Position numbers and translations under genes: made by a program
DNA from: a virus
Direction: 5' to 3' (one strand)
Virus record (IMG/VR): IMGVR_UViG_3300030737_000007
Location: 1-64,000 of that record
Length of the DNA stretch: 64,000 nucleotides
In this document: piece after piece, positions 1 to 8,671 of the stretch
Layout: each line of letters begins with the position of its first letter
Numbering within the stretch: the first letter of the stretch is position 1
The notes under the pieces: generated by a model
Told to the model about the DNA's origin: nothing
Database searches by the model: none
What the model saw: the letters and a program-made list of their open reading frames with translations, nothing else

Positions 1-1787
1 CCCACATTGGTCGTAGTGTCGATAGTGGAGTTACCTACCGTCGTGCCTGAAGTAGCAATAGGCACGACGCCGTTGGTAAGGCCAGACAGACCGCCACCCG
101 TGCAGCCGACATTCGTCACCACCGCAGTAGAGCCTGTATAGCAGAGTGTGCTGGTGCTGGGGGTGAGGTAGTTGAGTTCTAAACCTGTTGCAACGAAGGT
201 AGCTACCGTAACCGGGGCGGTATCGATCACGGTGCCCACATTCACCGCAATCGAAGAACTGACACCGCTACCTTCCGTGATCTGCTCCGTGATGGAGGCA
301 GATGTTTGGCTAACGTTTAGTGGATTTCCATTCGCGTCAACGTTAGCCCCGATGCTGAATATTCCGCTCGTATTTCCATGAAGACAGCTAGCCATGCTGT
401 TTACAGAGAAGACCGGCTCCGTGATGATGCACAGGCTGTTGTTAGGAAGGGTATAGCCGGAATTGTTGATCGAAAGCGCCTGCGACACGGCCACTGTTCC
501 AGGGTTTACGTTTCCGAAACCCAACACACTCAAAAACTGTGTTCCAGAAAAATCATCCACGTCAAAGATAGATGAGGTTTGTCCCGTAAACTCTCCGCTC
601 ACCACGAACGATGTTTGGTCGTTACCGTCTGTAGGATTCACGTACAGAGGGAGCGCAGAGGTGAGCACGCCTGAGTTGGTGATCCCGTTGTCGAGGGGTG
701 AATCGCCCAACGTCGTTGTGGATGCAGCCTGCGGAAGAAATCCTGTCGTCAGCGGCCCCACCGTCCCGCCACCTGCAACCCAGTTCCCTTCGTCATTGCA
801 GAACAGTCCGCTGGGTGTGCCATGAGGCGCGCAGTTGACGAGCTGCGTTCCCGCAGTATTCGACAGGCTGTTGAGGATTGGGCTGTTTCCGGTGATTACT
901 AGCCCGCCGCCTACCGTAAGCTTTCCGCTTACTTGTACCTGAGCCTCGAAAAGCGTATTGCTGCCGAATACCTGAGTCTGGGCCAGGCCGGGGTTGATCG
1001 CGTTGTTGAAACCAATCTGCGTGCCGGTGCTCACTGCCATAAGCTGGGGCCCAGTAGGGCTCTCGGCCAGCGAAAACACATTGCCCTCGATTGTGGACCC
1101 CATGACGTGCGAATTGGCCCCGTACCCATTCGTTCCGCGACGAAAGCTGAGCTGATTCAAGACGAGCGACGTTGGGGTTATCGAGTCCCAACAGATAGCC
1201 TCAACGATCGGAGCCGTCCAGCCGCATCCCGTCGAAGGCCAGCCGGTCGTAGATGACACAGGGATGGTTAGTGATGTGGAGGTAATGGCCGCCGTAGTCA
1301 CAAGATTTGTGACCGAGAAGGTCGGGTTGTTCTGGTCAAGATTTGCGCATGTCGGACCGGCACAATACGGTGGCAGGGCGCAGGACCCCCCTACCATGCA
1401 AGACACGCCGTTGATATCAATGACGCCCCCGCTACTGCCAGCAGAGTTGTTGCAGACATTCGGAACCACCAAACTGCCTCCGCCCGGCTTGGAGATGGTT
1501 TCCGTTACGCATTCGTTCAGAGGAATGTAGTACCCGTAGTTGCCGCTTATATCGGTAGTCACTAAAGACGACGCGATCGGAGAGGAAAGAAGCGGGTCGG
1601 AATAGATCGTGGCCGCCGCCCCTGTTGAAGTTAGAGTCACCGATACACGCGCGCCGGGCACGATTTGCGCGACGACGCCGTCATTCCCCCGCGCGATGAC
1701 TTGGGCGGTGCGATGGTATCCCGTCGTTGCTTGTCCGAATAATGGAAACGGCAAAAACAGCAAAAGTAATGTAAAGAGTAGCTTCAT
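1..1787 (-). CDS. Exported fibre-like protein, C-terminus outside window
   Basis: The frame is open from its ATG at 1787 to the left edge (about 595 residues visible). A Sec signal peptide (MKLLFTLLLLFLPFPLFGQA) is followed by a low-complexity Thr/Ser/Gly/Asn-rich body typical of beta-rich fibres. Residues ~20-100 closely match the start of the next gene upstream (both have YHR/FHR..Q-IARGN-GVVAQ and ATIYSDPLL), so the two are paralogues. The start overlaps the upstream stop as TAATG. Likely a surface or tail fibre. A signal peptide is unusual for a virion protein, so a secreted host-type protein is the alternative. Confidence 0.6.
   Translation of the reverse strand, partial: MKLLFTLLLLFLPFPLFGQATTGYHRTAQVIARGNDGVVAQIVPGARVSVTLTSTGAAATIYSDPLLSSPIASSLVTTDISGNYGYYIPLNECVTETISKPGGGSLVVPNVCNNSAGSSGGVIDINGVSCMVGGSCALPPYCAGPTCANLDQNNPTFSVTNLVTTAAITSTSLTIPVSSTTGWPSTGCGWTAPIVEAICWDSITPTSLVLNQLSFRRGTNGYGANSHVMGSTIEGNVFSLAESPTGPQLMAVSTGTQIGFNNAINPGLAQTQVFGSNTLFEAQVQVSGKLTVGGGLVITGNSPILNSLSNTAGTQLVNCAPHGTPSGLFCNDEGNWVAGGGTVGPLTTGFLPQAASTTTLGDSPLDNGITNSGVLTSALPLYVNPTDGNDQTSFVVSGEFTGQTSSIFDVDDFSGTQFLSVLGFGNVNPGTVAVSQALSINNSGYTLPNNSLCIITEPVFSVNSMASCLHGNTSGIFSIGANVDANGNPLNVSQTSASITEQITEGSGVSSSIAVNVGTVIDTAPVTVATFVATGLELNYLTPSTSTLCYTGSTAVVTNVGCTGGGLSGLTNGVVPIATSGTTVGNSTIDTTTNV
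1733..1747 (+). repeat. Dispersed 15 bp site (variant)
   Basis: GTCCGAATAATGGAA, inside the signal-peptide codons of the left-edge gene. Confidence 0.5.
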
Positions 1788-3157
1788 TAATTGCCCCTCG
1801 CCGACCACATGATGTAGATGGTGTTGGCCAGATTGGCCCCGCCACCGCCAACCAAAACGTTGGAGGCTGCGTGTGCTGTGAACCCTGTCGTGGCTATACT
1901 GTTATCCAGCACATTCACGCTGATGCTGTTGTTGCCCGAGCAAGCGCTTTGCGGGCATCCGTAAGCTGTCAGAATCGGAATGAGATTACTGGTGGTGGTA
2001 AACGGGAAGGGAAAGGTTACCGACTGGCTTGTTTGATTCGCTCCGGTAGGGATCGGACCCGCGCGGCCCCACTCCTCAATCGTCCCGTCTGCGCCAATTT
2101 CGTAGCATCCGTTTGCGTTACAGGTCCGCGAACTACCCGGTAAGCTGCAGTTCGAGCCGAGGGTGCAAGTCGTAGAGTTGTTGATCGTGAAGGAGGAATT
2201 CGCCAGAGACGAGTTCGGTATGGCAGAGGCCGTAACCGAAAGAATAGGCGCGGAAGTGGGGTTCGCCACGGACGGCGTAAGCCACGACGGCCATGAACCC
2301 GTGAGGAAGTCTGTGAGGGTTCCGGAACCTGTCGTGCAGACTCCATTGGTGGAGGTGCAGACAGGCGATCCTTGGATGTTCATAGGTACGCTAGCCGTGA
2401 TCACCACATCGGACATTGAGAGCGGGGTAACTCCGTCCGTGTTGTCGATGATGCTGAACAGCGACCCGGTGCCCGAGACCTGAAGGCTCCACGAGGTCGA
2501 ACCGGTATTGACGAGGTTCAGGCCCGTCTCAGAATGGCTGCTCTGGATAGTCTGGTCTTGGCCGAAGGTGTTCGCGTTGGATAGCAAGGGGAGGACCGAA
2601 CCGCTCGTTCCAATAGCCGTGGTGGCCGCCGCAGTAAACGCAACCCCGTTGGTCTTGAGGCAAGTGATCGCTCCACTCGCAACGAGCGTGCAATCCCCCG
2701 ATAGATTTTCGGGAGCGTACACAGATCCGGTCTGCCCCACGAGAATCTGACCAGCAGCAGGTGCCACGATGGTTCCAGTACCACCGTTCAAAGTTCCCAC
2801 CGGAAGGGCTAACCCAGCGTTACCGCAGATGTTGGCAACCGTGAGGGTACCGGAACTCGGGTAAGAGATGGTTTCCGTTACGCAGGTGTTGAGTGGCAGA
2901 TAGTAGTCGTAGTTACCTTGGTTATCGGTAGTCAGGATCGAACCCGGGATGGTCAGGGTCAGAAGAGGGTCGGAGTAAATTGTCGCGGCGATACCGGTTG
3001 CGGTGCTAGCGACGAAAATAGAGGATCCGGGTACGACTTGCGCTACAACTCCGGAGTTACCTCGCGCGATAATCTGATTGACGCGATGGAACCCGGCAGT
3101 CACTTGTGCGTGACACAAGGACGGGAGCAGCGCGAAAAGTAGGAGTAGCTTCTTCAT
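1787..3157 (-). CDS. Exported tail-fibre-like protein with gp53-like C-terminus
   Basis: 456 aa. A clear signal peptide (MKKLLLLFALLPSLCHAQ) precedes a repeat-rich body. The last ~100 residues (from about 345) resemble the C-terminal domain of phage gp53-type fibres: a conserved 'GADGTIEEWG' followed by a VTFPFPF beta segment and a final aromatic strand. That domain usually lies at the receptor-binding tip. Its N-terminal ~80 residues are shared with the downstream gene at 1-1787. Translationally coupled on both sides. Fibre role inferred from the C-terminal domain and context. Confidence 0.6.
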   Translation of the reverse strand: MKKLLLLFALLPSLCHAQVTAGFHRVNQIIARGNSGVVAQVVPGSSIFVASTATGIAATIYSDPLLTLTIPGSILTTDNQGNYDYYLPLNTCVTETISYPSSGTLTVANICGNAGLALPVGTLNGGTGTIVAPAAGQILVGQTGSVYAPENLSGDCTLVASGAITCLKTNGVAFTAAATTAIGTSGSVLPLLSNANTFGQDQTIQSSHSETGLNLVNTGSTSWSLQVSGTGSLFSIIDNTDGVTPLSMSDVVITASVPMNIQGSPVCTSTNGVCTTGSGTLTDFLTGSWPSWLTPSVANPTSAPILSVTASAIPNSSLANSSFTINNSTTCTLGSNCSLPGSSRTCNANGCYEIGADGTIEEWGRAGPIPTGANQTSQSVTFPFPFTTTSNLIPILTAYGCPQSACSGNNSISVNVLDNSIATTGFTAHAASNVLVGGGGANLANTIYIMWSARGN

Positions 3158-3429
3158 TGTTTTCCATTATCTGGACTGGTCGATTTGTCCACGCTCGCCG
3201 CGAGCTTGTTCGTTCCGTAGGGCATTAAACAAAACGTCCCCTGCCCCATAAGAATGGCGGCGGGGACCCAGAGGTCACTAATTTGTGGGTGCAGAACGCT
3301 CCAGTGCGCGAGCAGGAACCAGAGAGATGCGGTGTCCCAGCCCATGCAGAAGACAATACAGATGAGGGACGCAAACCGCCCGAAGCTGGCGTTTGAGGAG
3401 CTGCTGAGTACATCTCTAAAGAAACTCAT
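3154..3429 (-). CDS. Small membrane protein, possible holin
   Basis: 91 aa with two hydrophobic segments (about residues 17-42 and 52-70) separated by a short hydrophilic turn, then a polar tail. This matches the layout of small phage holins, but I recognise no specific family. The stop overlaps the next start by 4 bp and the start overlaps the upstream stop, so it belongs to the structural operon. An endolysin lies far upstream at 31 kb, so the holin role is an inference from topology. Confidence 0.45.
   Translation of the reverse strand: MSFFRDVLSSSSNASFGRFASLICIVFCMGWDTASLWFLLAHWSVLHPQISDLWVPAAILMGQGTFCLMPYGTNKLAASVDKSTSPDNGKQ
3162..3176 (-). repeat. Dispersed 15 bp site
   Basis: TTCCATTATCTGGAC at the junction of the 3154 and 1787 genes. 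Confidence 0.8.
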
Positions 3430-4136
3430 CGTGTTCCCTTCTGGACCATCTCGGTCTGGCGGAGCGAGTTTAATTTATCTTCGATCCATAAATTTTTCTG
3501 AGTCTGAGAAAGATTTTCCGAGGAGTCCACAAGCTGCTGCAAGAAGAGCTGCATGGTCGTCATGTAGCGAGGGTCGTTGGTGTACTCGTAGCCTTTGGCG
3601 TCAAATCCAGAGTTGTAAATGAAACTCAAGTAATCCGGAATAGGCTCCCAGGTTTGGTCAACAGAGGTGAACAAGGAAGCAGAATTCTGGTACTCAACCA
3701 CGATGTTGTACACTTGGTCGGGCGCGGGAAAGATGCGGAAGGTGATATTGCCTTCGCCGTCGTCGAACTGCGCCGAGATGCGAGCAGGCTGGTTAGTCTG
3801 AGCGTCTGCCCCAAAGATCAACCCTACCTGGAGCTCGTGGGTAAGATAACCATTTACGGGTTCGTACGCGACGGCCTTCTCGATCCACCCAAAAGTAGGC
3901 AAGTTGACTACGTAATCTGTCTGTCCGATGATGGTTACAAACGTGGGGTCCGTGAAAGTAGCCGCGGTGCGATTCCACCTCCAGGCGAACGGAGGCGACA
4001 GGATGAGTTGCTTCACCCAGTCGGCGTTGGAAAACGCGGGATCGTTCGCTGTGTTCTTTTGAAACAACAGCGGCTGTAGGCGCAGAAACTGCGACGTACG
4101 ATTGATCGTCCGCTGTAACTCAATAGTGGAGGCCAC
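3426..4136 (-). CDS. Head-tail connector-like structural protein
   Basis: 236 aa, soluble, no signal peptide. The sequence (N-terminal 'STIELQRTINRTSQFLRLQPL', internal 'FRIFPAPDQVYNIVVEYQNSA', C-terminal helix 'YMTTMQLFLQQLV') resembles head-tail adaptor proteins of podophage-like virions in length and composition. Position among virion genes supports a structural role. No catalytic motif is visible. Family assignment is tentative. Confidence 0.4.
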   Translation of the reverse strand: MASTIELQRTINRTSQFLRLQPLLFQKNTANDPAFSNADWVKQLILSPPFAWRWNRTAATFTDPTFVTIIGQTDYVVNLPTFGWIEKAVAYEPVNGYLTHELQVGLIFGADAQTNQPARISAQFDDGEGNITFRIFPAPDQVYNIVVEYQNSASLFTSVDQTWEPIPDYLSFIYNSGFDAKGYEYTNDPRYMTTMQLFLQQLVDSSENLSQTQKNLWIEDKLNSLRQTEMVQKGTR

Positions 4137-4137
4137 G

Positions 4138-4536
4138 TTACCTCGGAGGGATGATTGACTTGGGGAGGTTTTTTAGCAGGACCGCCGTCAGCTTTTGGGT
4201 CTGGTTCTCCAGCATGTTTTGGAAGAACGGGCGCGTCGTGTCGGAAAGGAAGGGTTCAGCGTGGTCGTGAAAAGGATCAACCAGGATGTGGCAAAGTTCG
4301 TGGGTGAGAATCAAGACCAAGTGGTCGATGTCACCCTTTTTGAAATCTTCCTCGCACATCTGGTACGTGGTGAGGTGCGCCTGCATATAGGTAGAGTCGA
4401 TACAGATGTCTGCGGCGCAACTACCTTTAGCGGCTGGGACATGTTCTATGGTGATGATCCACCCCGGAAGGTTGAGGTAATCAGCCATCCGCGTTACGAA
4501 GCTGGCGACCCAGCTCCCGTACGTCACCTTCTTCAT
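4138..4536 (-). CDS. HExxH zinc metallopeptidase-like protein
   Basis: 132 aa. Contains 'LILTHELCHILVDPFHDHAE' at about residues 76-95: an HExxH zinc motif (HELCH) with further His/Asp/Glu residues downstream that could supply the third ligand. This identifies a minimal zincin-type hydrolase or its inactive relative. Substrate unknown; in this place it may process virion or host envelope proteins. Followed by the 3426-4136 gene in the same operon. Confidence 0.6.
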   Translation of the reverse strand: MKKVTYGSWVASFVTRMADYLNLPGWIITIEHVPAAKGSCAADICIDSTYMQAHLTTYQMCEEDFKKGDIDHLVLILTHELCHILVDPFHDHAEPFLSDTTRPFFQNMLENQTQKLTAVLLKNLPKSIIPPR

Positions 4537-4550
4537 TTTGGCTCCGAGGA

Positions 4551-5138
4551 TTACTCGATGTCGTGGAGGTAGGACAGCTCGATCGCGGCCAGAGGATCCA
4601 TCACAGTACGGAAGCCCGATGCAGAATCTTTATTGAAGCTCTTCTTCTTGCGCCACTGGTAGAAGTCTGGGTCCGACTGCTTGAAGATTCGCTGGCAGAC
4701 AGTGCAGATACCGGTGGTCTGGCCTACGTCGCCGCGGTGCCAGATAATGGACGTGCGGCCCGCGATGTCTTTGGACTCGCTCAGCGGACTGCAACCGGCT
4801 ATGTGCTCGCAGTTGTCCTGGGCGAACTTGTTGTTGGCCTTGGTGCGCTTTTCCTGCTCGCGCTGCTGGTCCTTGAACTGCTTGTCGTTGGCTTCATTCG
4901 CCAGGTCGCGCGCAGATTTGAGGGCTTCTTTCGGTTCAGCCAGCTTGAGGATCGCATCGGTCTGAGCGGCGCTTGCGGCTGCGGCCTGCTTCTGAACCTC
5001 GATCAACTGCTGTTGCATACTGGCTACGAGCGTCAAAAGTTGCTCGGTAGACATTGCGGGCTGGACTGCTTCGACGGCCTTCGGGGTTTCGGGTGCTACA
5101 GATGCTGCGGAAGTTTCTTTGATGGTGGCATTCGCCAT
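4551..5138 (-). CDS. Coiled-coil protein with C-terminal CxxC
   Basis: 195 aa, not recognised. N-terminal Ala/Glu/Pro-rich segment, then a Gln/Ala-rich coiled coil (about residues 30-100), then a Cys/His region (C..HIAGC, 'ICTVCQRIF') that could bind zinc. A degenerate copy of the dispersed 15 bp site lies inside the coding sequence at 4738-4752. Probably a minor virion or assembly protein. Confidence 0.5.
   Translation of the reverse strand: MANATIKETSAASVAPETPKAVEAVQPAMSTEQLLTLVASMQQQLIEVQKQAAAASAAQTDAILKLAEPKEALKSARDLANEANDKQFKDQQREQEKRTKANNKFAQDNCEHIAGCSPLSESKDIAGRTSIIWHRGDVGQTTGICTVCQRIFKQSDPDFYQWRKKKSFNKDSASGFRTVMDPLAAIELSYLHDIE
4738..4752 (+). repeat. Dispersed 15 bp site (variant)
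   Basis: TGCCAGATAATGGAC, inside a leftward gene, opposite to its transcription. Confidence 0.6.
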
Positions 5139-5171
5139 AACGGGCTCCTAGTCCAATCCGGACTGACGGGG

Positions 5172-5846
5172 TTATATGATTTTGGTGCTGTTGCGGTGGT
5201 TATGAAGGTGCTTGTACCACAAAGAGCTTTCCCCGCCAGAGGGAGGACCAAACTCTTTGTTGCACTGCTGCTCGGTAAGGATGTTGTTTTCGATGAACCG
5301 GATTAGTACCGAGCGCCAACCCATTTCAGTGGTTCGGATCAGCACGTCGCGGGCCTCGTCGAACTCATACGAAGAGAACTCAGGCATCATGCCAAGGGTC
5401 ACGTAGCCTAGGTATTTGAAGGGATTGCCGCCCCATTCAGGCTTGTTGACGCCGTTCGTCACATACAACGCCAGATCAGTGACAATTCCACCCTGCGTGA
5501 CGTACAAACTCGGACAGATGTGATGGAGTTTCTGAAGGAACAGAGAAGCATCCATCGCCCGACCCCGACGATCTTTACGCATTTCTTCTTGATCAGGATG
5601 GCGCTGACGTTGGGTTCCGTGAGAGTTGAAGTTCATTTCCTTCAACCTGGATACATGCTCGGCGATACTGAGGCGGGGGGCTTCGAGGCACTTGAAACAC
5701 TGCGCGCCGTGGCCTGTCTTGCGAGAGGAATCTTTGGGGTAGAACTTGAAAGTCAACAGTCGCGCGCAAGACTGGCACTCGATTCCACGGATCTCGTTGT
5801 CTACGCCCGCCTCGTAGTCGATGATGTCAAACTCGTCTACGATCAT
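5172..5846 (-). CDS. Hypothetical protein with two CxxC pairs
   Basis: 224 aa, not recognised. Residues ~20-55 contain two CxxC pairs ('CQSC', 'CFKC'), a plausible zinc ribbon. The rest is mixed alpha/beta without known motif. Overlaps the upstream gene by 4 bp, so it is in the structural operon. Confidence 0.5.
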   Translation of the reverse strand: MIVDEFDIIDYEAGVDNEIRGIECQSCARLLTFKFYPKDSSRKTGHGAQCFKCLEAPRLSIAEHVSRLKEMNFNSHGTQRQRHPDQEEMRKDRRGRAMDASLFLQKLHHICPSLYVTQGGIVTDLALYVTNGVNKPEWGGNPFKYLGYVTLGMMPEFSSYEFDEARDVLIRTTEMGWRSVLIRFIENNILTEQQCNKEFGPPSGGESSLWYKHLHNHRNSTKII

Positions 5847-6097
5847 TCAGGCATCCAGATCTTGCTCTCTGGCGCGGCTTCTTCTTGGGGAAGAGCCTCA
5901 CTCAGCTTGGCGTCGATCGACTTGATGAAGTCGAGGACAATCTCACCGTCTTCCCCAGGCTCCGCGTTGACACCAGAAGCGCGCTCGATGATCAGAGACC
6001 CGTCTTCCTTCTTCAGGACAGCGACGATTACGTGGCCGACTACGGATTCAAAAACCAGCGGCTCGGCAAGTCCGTCTACGCGCACGGATACAGACAT
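5843..6097 (-). CDS. Hypothetical small acidic protein
   Basis: 84 aa, acidic, beta-strand-rich N-terminal half ('VSVRVDGLAEPLVFE') and helical C-terminal half. Its stop overlaps the next start by 4 bp. The 110 bp upstream gap holds a perfect copy of the dispersed site (6126-6140). Function unknown. Confidence 0.5.
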   Translation of the reverse strand: MSVSVRVDGLAEPLVFESVVGHVIVAVLKKEDGSLIIERASGVNAEPGEDGEIVLDFIKSIDAKLSEALPQEEAAPESKIWMPE

Positions 6098-6125
6098 GTG
6101 GCTCCTTGGCCCATTGCTCGGGCGA

Positions 6126-6140
6126 TTCCAGATAATGGAA
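6126..6140 (+). repeat. Dispersed 15 bp site
   Basis: Perfect TTCCAGATAATGGAA in an intergenic gap. Confidence 0.85.
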
Positions 6141-6209
6141 AGTGTGCCGGTTTTGGTCTATGGGAGACCGGCGGACCCGTTCAGATGCGACCGAAGTCGC
6201 TGAACATCT

Positions 6210-6890
6210 TTATACGCGATCCAGAACAAACTCCTGCACCGAAATCGTGCTGGAAGCGGCGTTTCCGAGCGTCACTGTGGCCGACAACGAGAGGAGGGCG
6301 GCAGTCACGCTGGCAACTGAGGTAAAGGCGGTCGGGGCGGTCCACTGTTTGGTGGCACCATACGCGATATTCGCGGTATACCAACCCGTGAAGATCTGGG
6401 AAGTGGGGTCCCACTGCGCCGTGGCTTCGATATAGAAGTTGAACGCTCCGCCAGCCGCCATGGCGAGACCAGCACCCGTGGTGCCGATTACGTTATTCGA
6501 GGCGGGGGTTGTGGACGTGCCCTGACGGAGGTTGAAGGTTACCGTCTGACCCGCATTCGCGCCCGCGTTGCCGATACCAGCGATACGGATTTTCATCAAG
6601 TGGGCGTTCCACGAGTTGACGCTGAACTGGTCGTTCGACTCTCCGCTGGGGAGGCCGTACACCATCGCCGAGCGTTCAGTGACCGCCTGGTTGGCGTTGG
6701 TATCCAACCCGCCAGTTGCGCCGTAGACCTGACCGCCCGTGGGGACGACGAGAAAGTAGGGGGTTGTGCCGGTGTCAGTGTTAACCACCAGTTGGGTTTC
6801 GGTAGTGGCTACGGCGACAGTTTGCACAGGAAAACTATTCCTGACGGTTCCGCTTAGACCAATTCCCGCGACGCTGCTTGTATTCGACAT
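6210..6890 (-). CDS. Virion surface/decoration-like protein
   Basis: 226 aa, very rich in Thr, Ala, Gly and Ser, low in charge, as in beta-sandwich decoration or fibre subunits. The C-terminal ~70 residues ('QWDPTSQIFTGWY' ... 'SSTISVQEFVLDRV') are recognisably related to those of the gene at 29284-29919 ('VWDSVTKILAY' ... 'TTSIVVTEFVINRL'), so the phage has a divergent pair. Decoration role is inference from composition and context. Confidence 0.5.
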   Translation of the reverse strand: MSNTSSVAGIGLSGTVRNSFPVQTVAVATTETQLVVNTDTGTTPYFLVVPTGGQVYGATGGLDTNANQAVTERSAMVYGLPSGESNDQFSVNSWNAHLMKIRIAGIGNAGANAGQTVTFNLRQGTSTTPASNNVIGTTGAGLAMAAGGAFNFYIEATAQWDPTSQIFTGWYTANIAYGATKQWTAPTAFTSVASVTAALLSLSATVTLGNAASSTISVQEFVLDRV

Positions 6891-6951
6891 TTGTTTATTC
6901 CTTTGAAGTTATTTTTGGGTTTGCTCTAAGCCCCTGACGCAGGCTAAGGAT

Positions 6952-7578
6952 TTATGAAACGGTGTCTGCACGATTTCCAGGTTGAACTCGGGCGGGTTTG
7001 AAGATAGGTTCGGCCCCGAGTTTGCCGTTGCTTAGGTACATAGCAACCGCCCCGCCTGGGTCAACCAAAATGCTTTTATGATCCTGATATAACGTCGAGC
7101 CTAGTTCGTGAATCACGGACGAATGGGCGACGATCAGAGGGGGTACTCCGCACTCCATGAACACGTCAACCGCTTCAAAGAAGCAGGGCTGAATTCGCGT
7201 TTTGAACTCGTTGAGTGACTCGCCGCCGGGGATCTGGGTGTCGGGGTCGTCCAAGTAGACTTGAAGATCCGCTTCCGACTCGGGAGTACGCTTCTGGCCA
7301 GAGAAGTCACCTACGTTCAGGGCGCGCAGGGATTCCGATTTGTGAATTGGAATTTGCTTCTCGCGCGCGATAATCCCAGCGGTCTCGGTAGCCCGAACCT
7401 TGTCGGAACTGAAAATGTGGGAGATGTCGATCGTGCTGAAGAGGTTAGCGATTATTTCAGCATCGCGGATACCTTCAGGAGCTAGAGGAGGGTTCAGGTT
7501 ACCTCTGAAACATCCAGATTGGTTGAGCGTTGTCGAACCGTGCCTGACGATGTAGGCCACGATGGTCTTGTCGGACAT
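6952..7578 (-). CDS. Histidine phosphatase (phosphoglycerate-mutase-like)
   Basis: 208 aa. N-terminal 'AYIVRHGSTTLNQ' carries the catalytic RHG motif of the histidine phosphatase superfamily; 'SSDKVRATETA' (about residue 58) supplies the second phosphate-pocket Arg, 'GESLNEFKTRI' the acidic region and 'LIVAHSSVIHEL' the second catalytic His. The complete active-site set indicates a working enzyme. Substrate cannot be told; small-phosphate or sugar-phosphate metabolism near the two sugar enzymes is possible. A likely auxiliary gene in a structural block. Confidence 0.8.
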   Translation of the reverse strand: MSDKTIVAYIVRHGSTTLNQSGCFRGNLNPPLAPEGIRDAEIIANLFSTIDISHIFSSDKVRATETAGIIAREKQIPIHKSESLRALNVGDFSGQKRTPESEADLQVYLDDPDTQIPGGESLNEFKTRIQPCFFEAVDVFMECGVPPLIVAHSSVIHELGSTLYQDHKSILVDPGGAVAMYLSNGKLGAEPIFKPARVQPGNRADTVS

Positions 7579-7589
7579 GGTGTTTCCCT

Positions 7590-7892
7590 TTAGCAGGATA
7601 GACCGATGTCACCCACGTAAAGGGTCTCAGTCGTAATACTCGCAATCAGCGCCCCGCCACCGGACACGGGCGATTCAAACTCAATTCCCTCCAGCTCGAT
7701 CTTCAGTTCCAGGAGGAACGGGGCGAACTCGGGGTGTTTCACCATCTCGGATTTTCGGTTCGCGAGAAGTTCCACGGCGAAGCGTCTGTAGTCGCGGGTG
7801 GCCGACTCGTTGCGGGCCAGGTCGCGGAGGACTCCGTCGGGAAGGTGCTGAAGATGATCCCAGCGGTCGTCCCATATATCTTTGTGTGCCAT
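7590..7892 (-). CDS. Hypothetical protein
   Basis: 100 aa from the chosen ATG at 7892 (MAHKDIWDDRWDHLQ). Longer in-frame starts at 7904 or 7931 exist, but the latter would run into tRNA-Thr. Helical, acidic and aromatic-rich N-terminus, beta-rich C-terminus. Not recognised. Confidence 0.4.
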   Translation of the reverse strand: MAHKDIWDDRWDHLQHLPDGVLRDLARNESATRDYRRFAVELLANRKSEMVKHPEFAPFLLELKIELEGIEFESPVSGGGALIASITTETLYVGDIGLSC

Positions 7893-7922
7893 GTCGTATT
7901 CCATTTCTCGGAAAAATTGTTT

Positions 7923-7997
7923 TGGAGCCAAGATTCAGACTTGAACTGAAAACCTAACCATTACGAGTGGTTTGCTCTACCGTTGAGCTATCTTGGC
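7923..7997 (-). tRNA. tRNA-Thr (CGU)
   Basis: Full cloverleaf on the minus strand: acceptor GCCAAGA/TCTTGGC, U8-A9, D arm GCTC..GAGC, anticodon stem AACCA/TGGTT around loop CTCGTAA (anticodon CGU, codon ACG), T arm TTCAG-TTCAAGT-CTGAA. A discriminator U and encoded CCA follow. No long variable arm. Confidence 0.9.
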
Positions 7998-8466
7998 GGA
8001 AGGGTCGGACGAATTTCCGTCGTCCTTCCTACTGGCGTTGTAGACCTAACGCGTTCGGGTCGCCCATTACTCCGGGTCCAGAGCATAGCTTGTTTTGTCT
8101 ACGGCTGGTGAATTTCTGGAGCAGCGGTTGGGACGTATGCTACGTTCGGGATAACCCGGTAGACATTGGGTCTGATTCCAACCGCCGCATGGTTTGGAGC
8201 GCCCTCTCGCGCGTGTCACACCACTGGTTACGACAAGGTGTCGAAGATCAGGCCGTCGCCCAATACCAATCTCCTAAAACGCAGGCCGCTGTTCCTAATC
8301 GGTTTTGGACAGACTTGCCCGGCGAGTTTCGTACAGCGGGGATACGGTTGGAGATCGTCCGCCCGTGCCCGCTGTTCTAATACCCACCAGCCTGAACAAT
8401 CTCCTCGCGCGCCGGGGGCTAACCAGCGGGCGGCTTGACCCCGAGGAGGAACAACGACCAGCCAAA

Positions 8467-8481
8467 TTCCATTTTCTGGAA
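8467..8481 (-). repeat. Dispersed 15 bp site (variant)
   Basis: TTCCATTTTCTGGAA next to tRNA-Leu. Confidence 0.6.
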
Positions 8482-8493
8482 TAAACTAATTGC

Positions 8494-8588
8494 CGCAGGG
8501 TGCGGATTTAGACCTCGCACGGCTTCCTAGGAGCCGACCCGCCGGTGTTGAAACCCGCGGTGCCTTTACTGATTCGTGCCAACCCTGC
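8494..8588 (-). tRNA. tRNA-Leu candidate (CAA), atypical T loop
   Basis: Minus strand: acceptor GCAGGGT/ACCCTGC, a loop containing TTCAACA (anticodon CAA, codon UUG), a long variable arm with stem CGGCT/AGCCG as in tRNA-Leu, then a T arm whose loop reads GUCUAAA instead of the usual UUCRANY, with one stem mismatch. CCA is not encoded. Size and variable arm support Leu; the T loop makes it doubtful whether it is functional. Confidence 0.5.
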
Positions 8589-8671
8589 CGCAATCAAACC
8601 CGGACTGGAGAAAGGAGGGTAAATCCAGCCCGGTAAACGGCACACCGAAGCGCGCCATTTAATCTCTATGA

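Larger units (their letters stand above)
7998..8671 (-). other. Non-coding structured block between tRNA-Thr and protease
   Basis: About 670 bp without a credible gene. Besides the tRNA-Leu candidate it contains several perfect 7-8 bp inverted pairs 46-49 bases apart (for example GCCCGCTG 8367-8374 with CAGCGGGC 8424-8431; GCGGTTGG with CCAACCGC near 8135-8205; CCGCTGT with ACAGCGG near 8292-8341). These look like tRNA-sized closed stems but lack a normal T loop. A variant of the dispersed site lies at 8467-8481. Possibly degenerate or non-canonical tRNAs. Confidence 0.4.
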
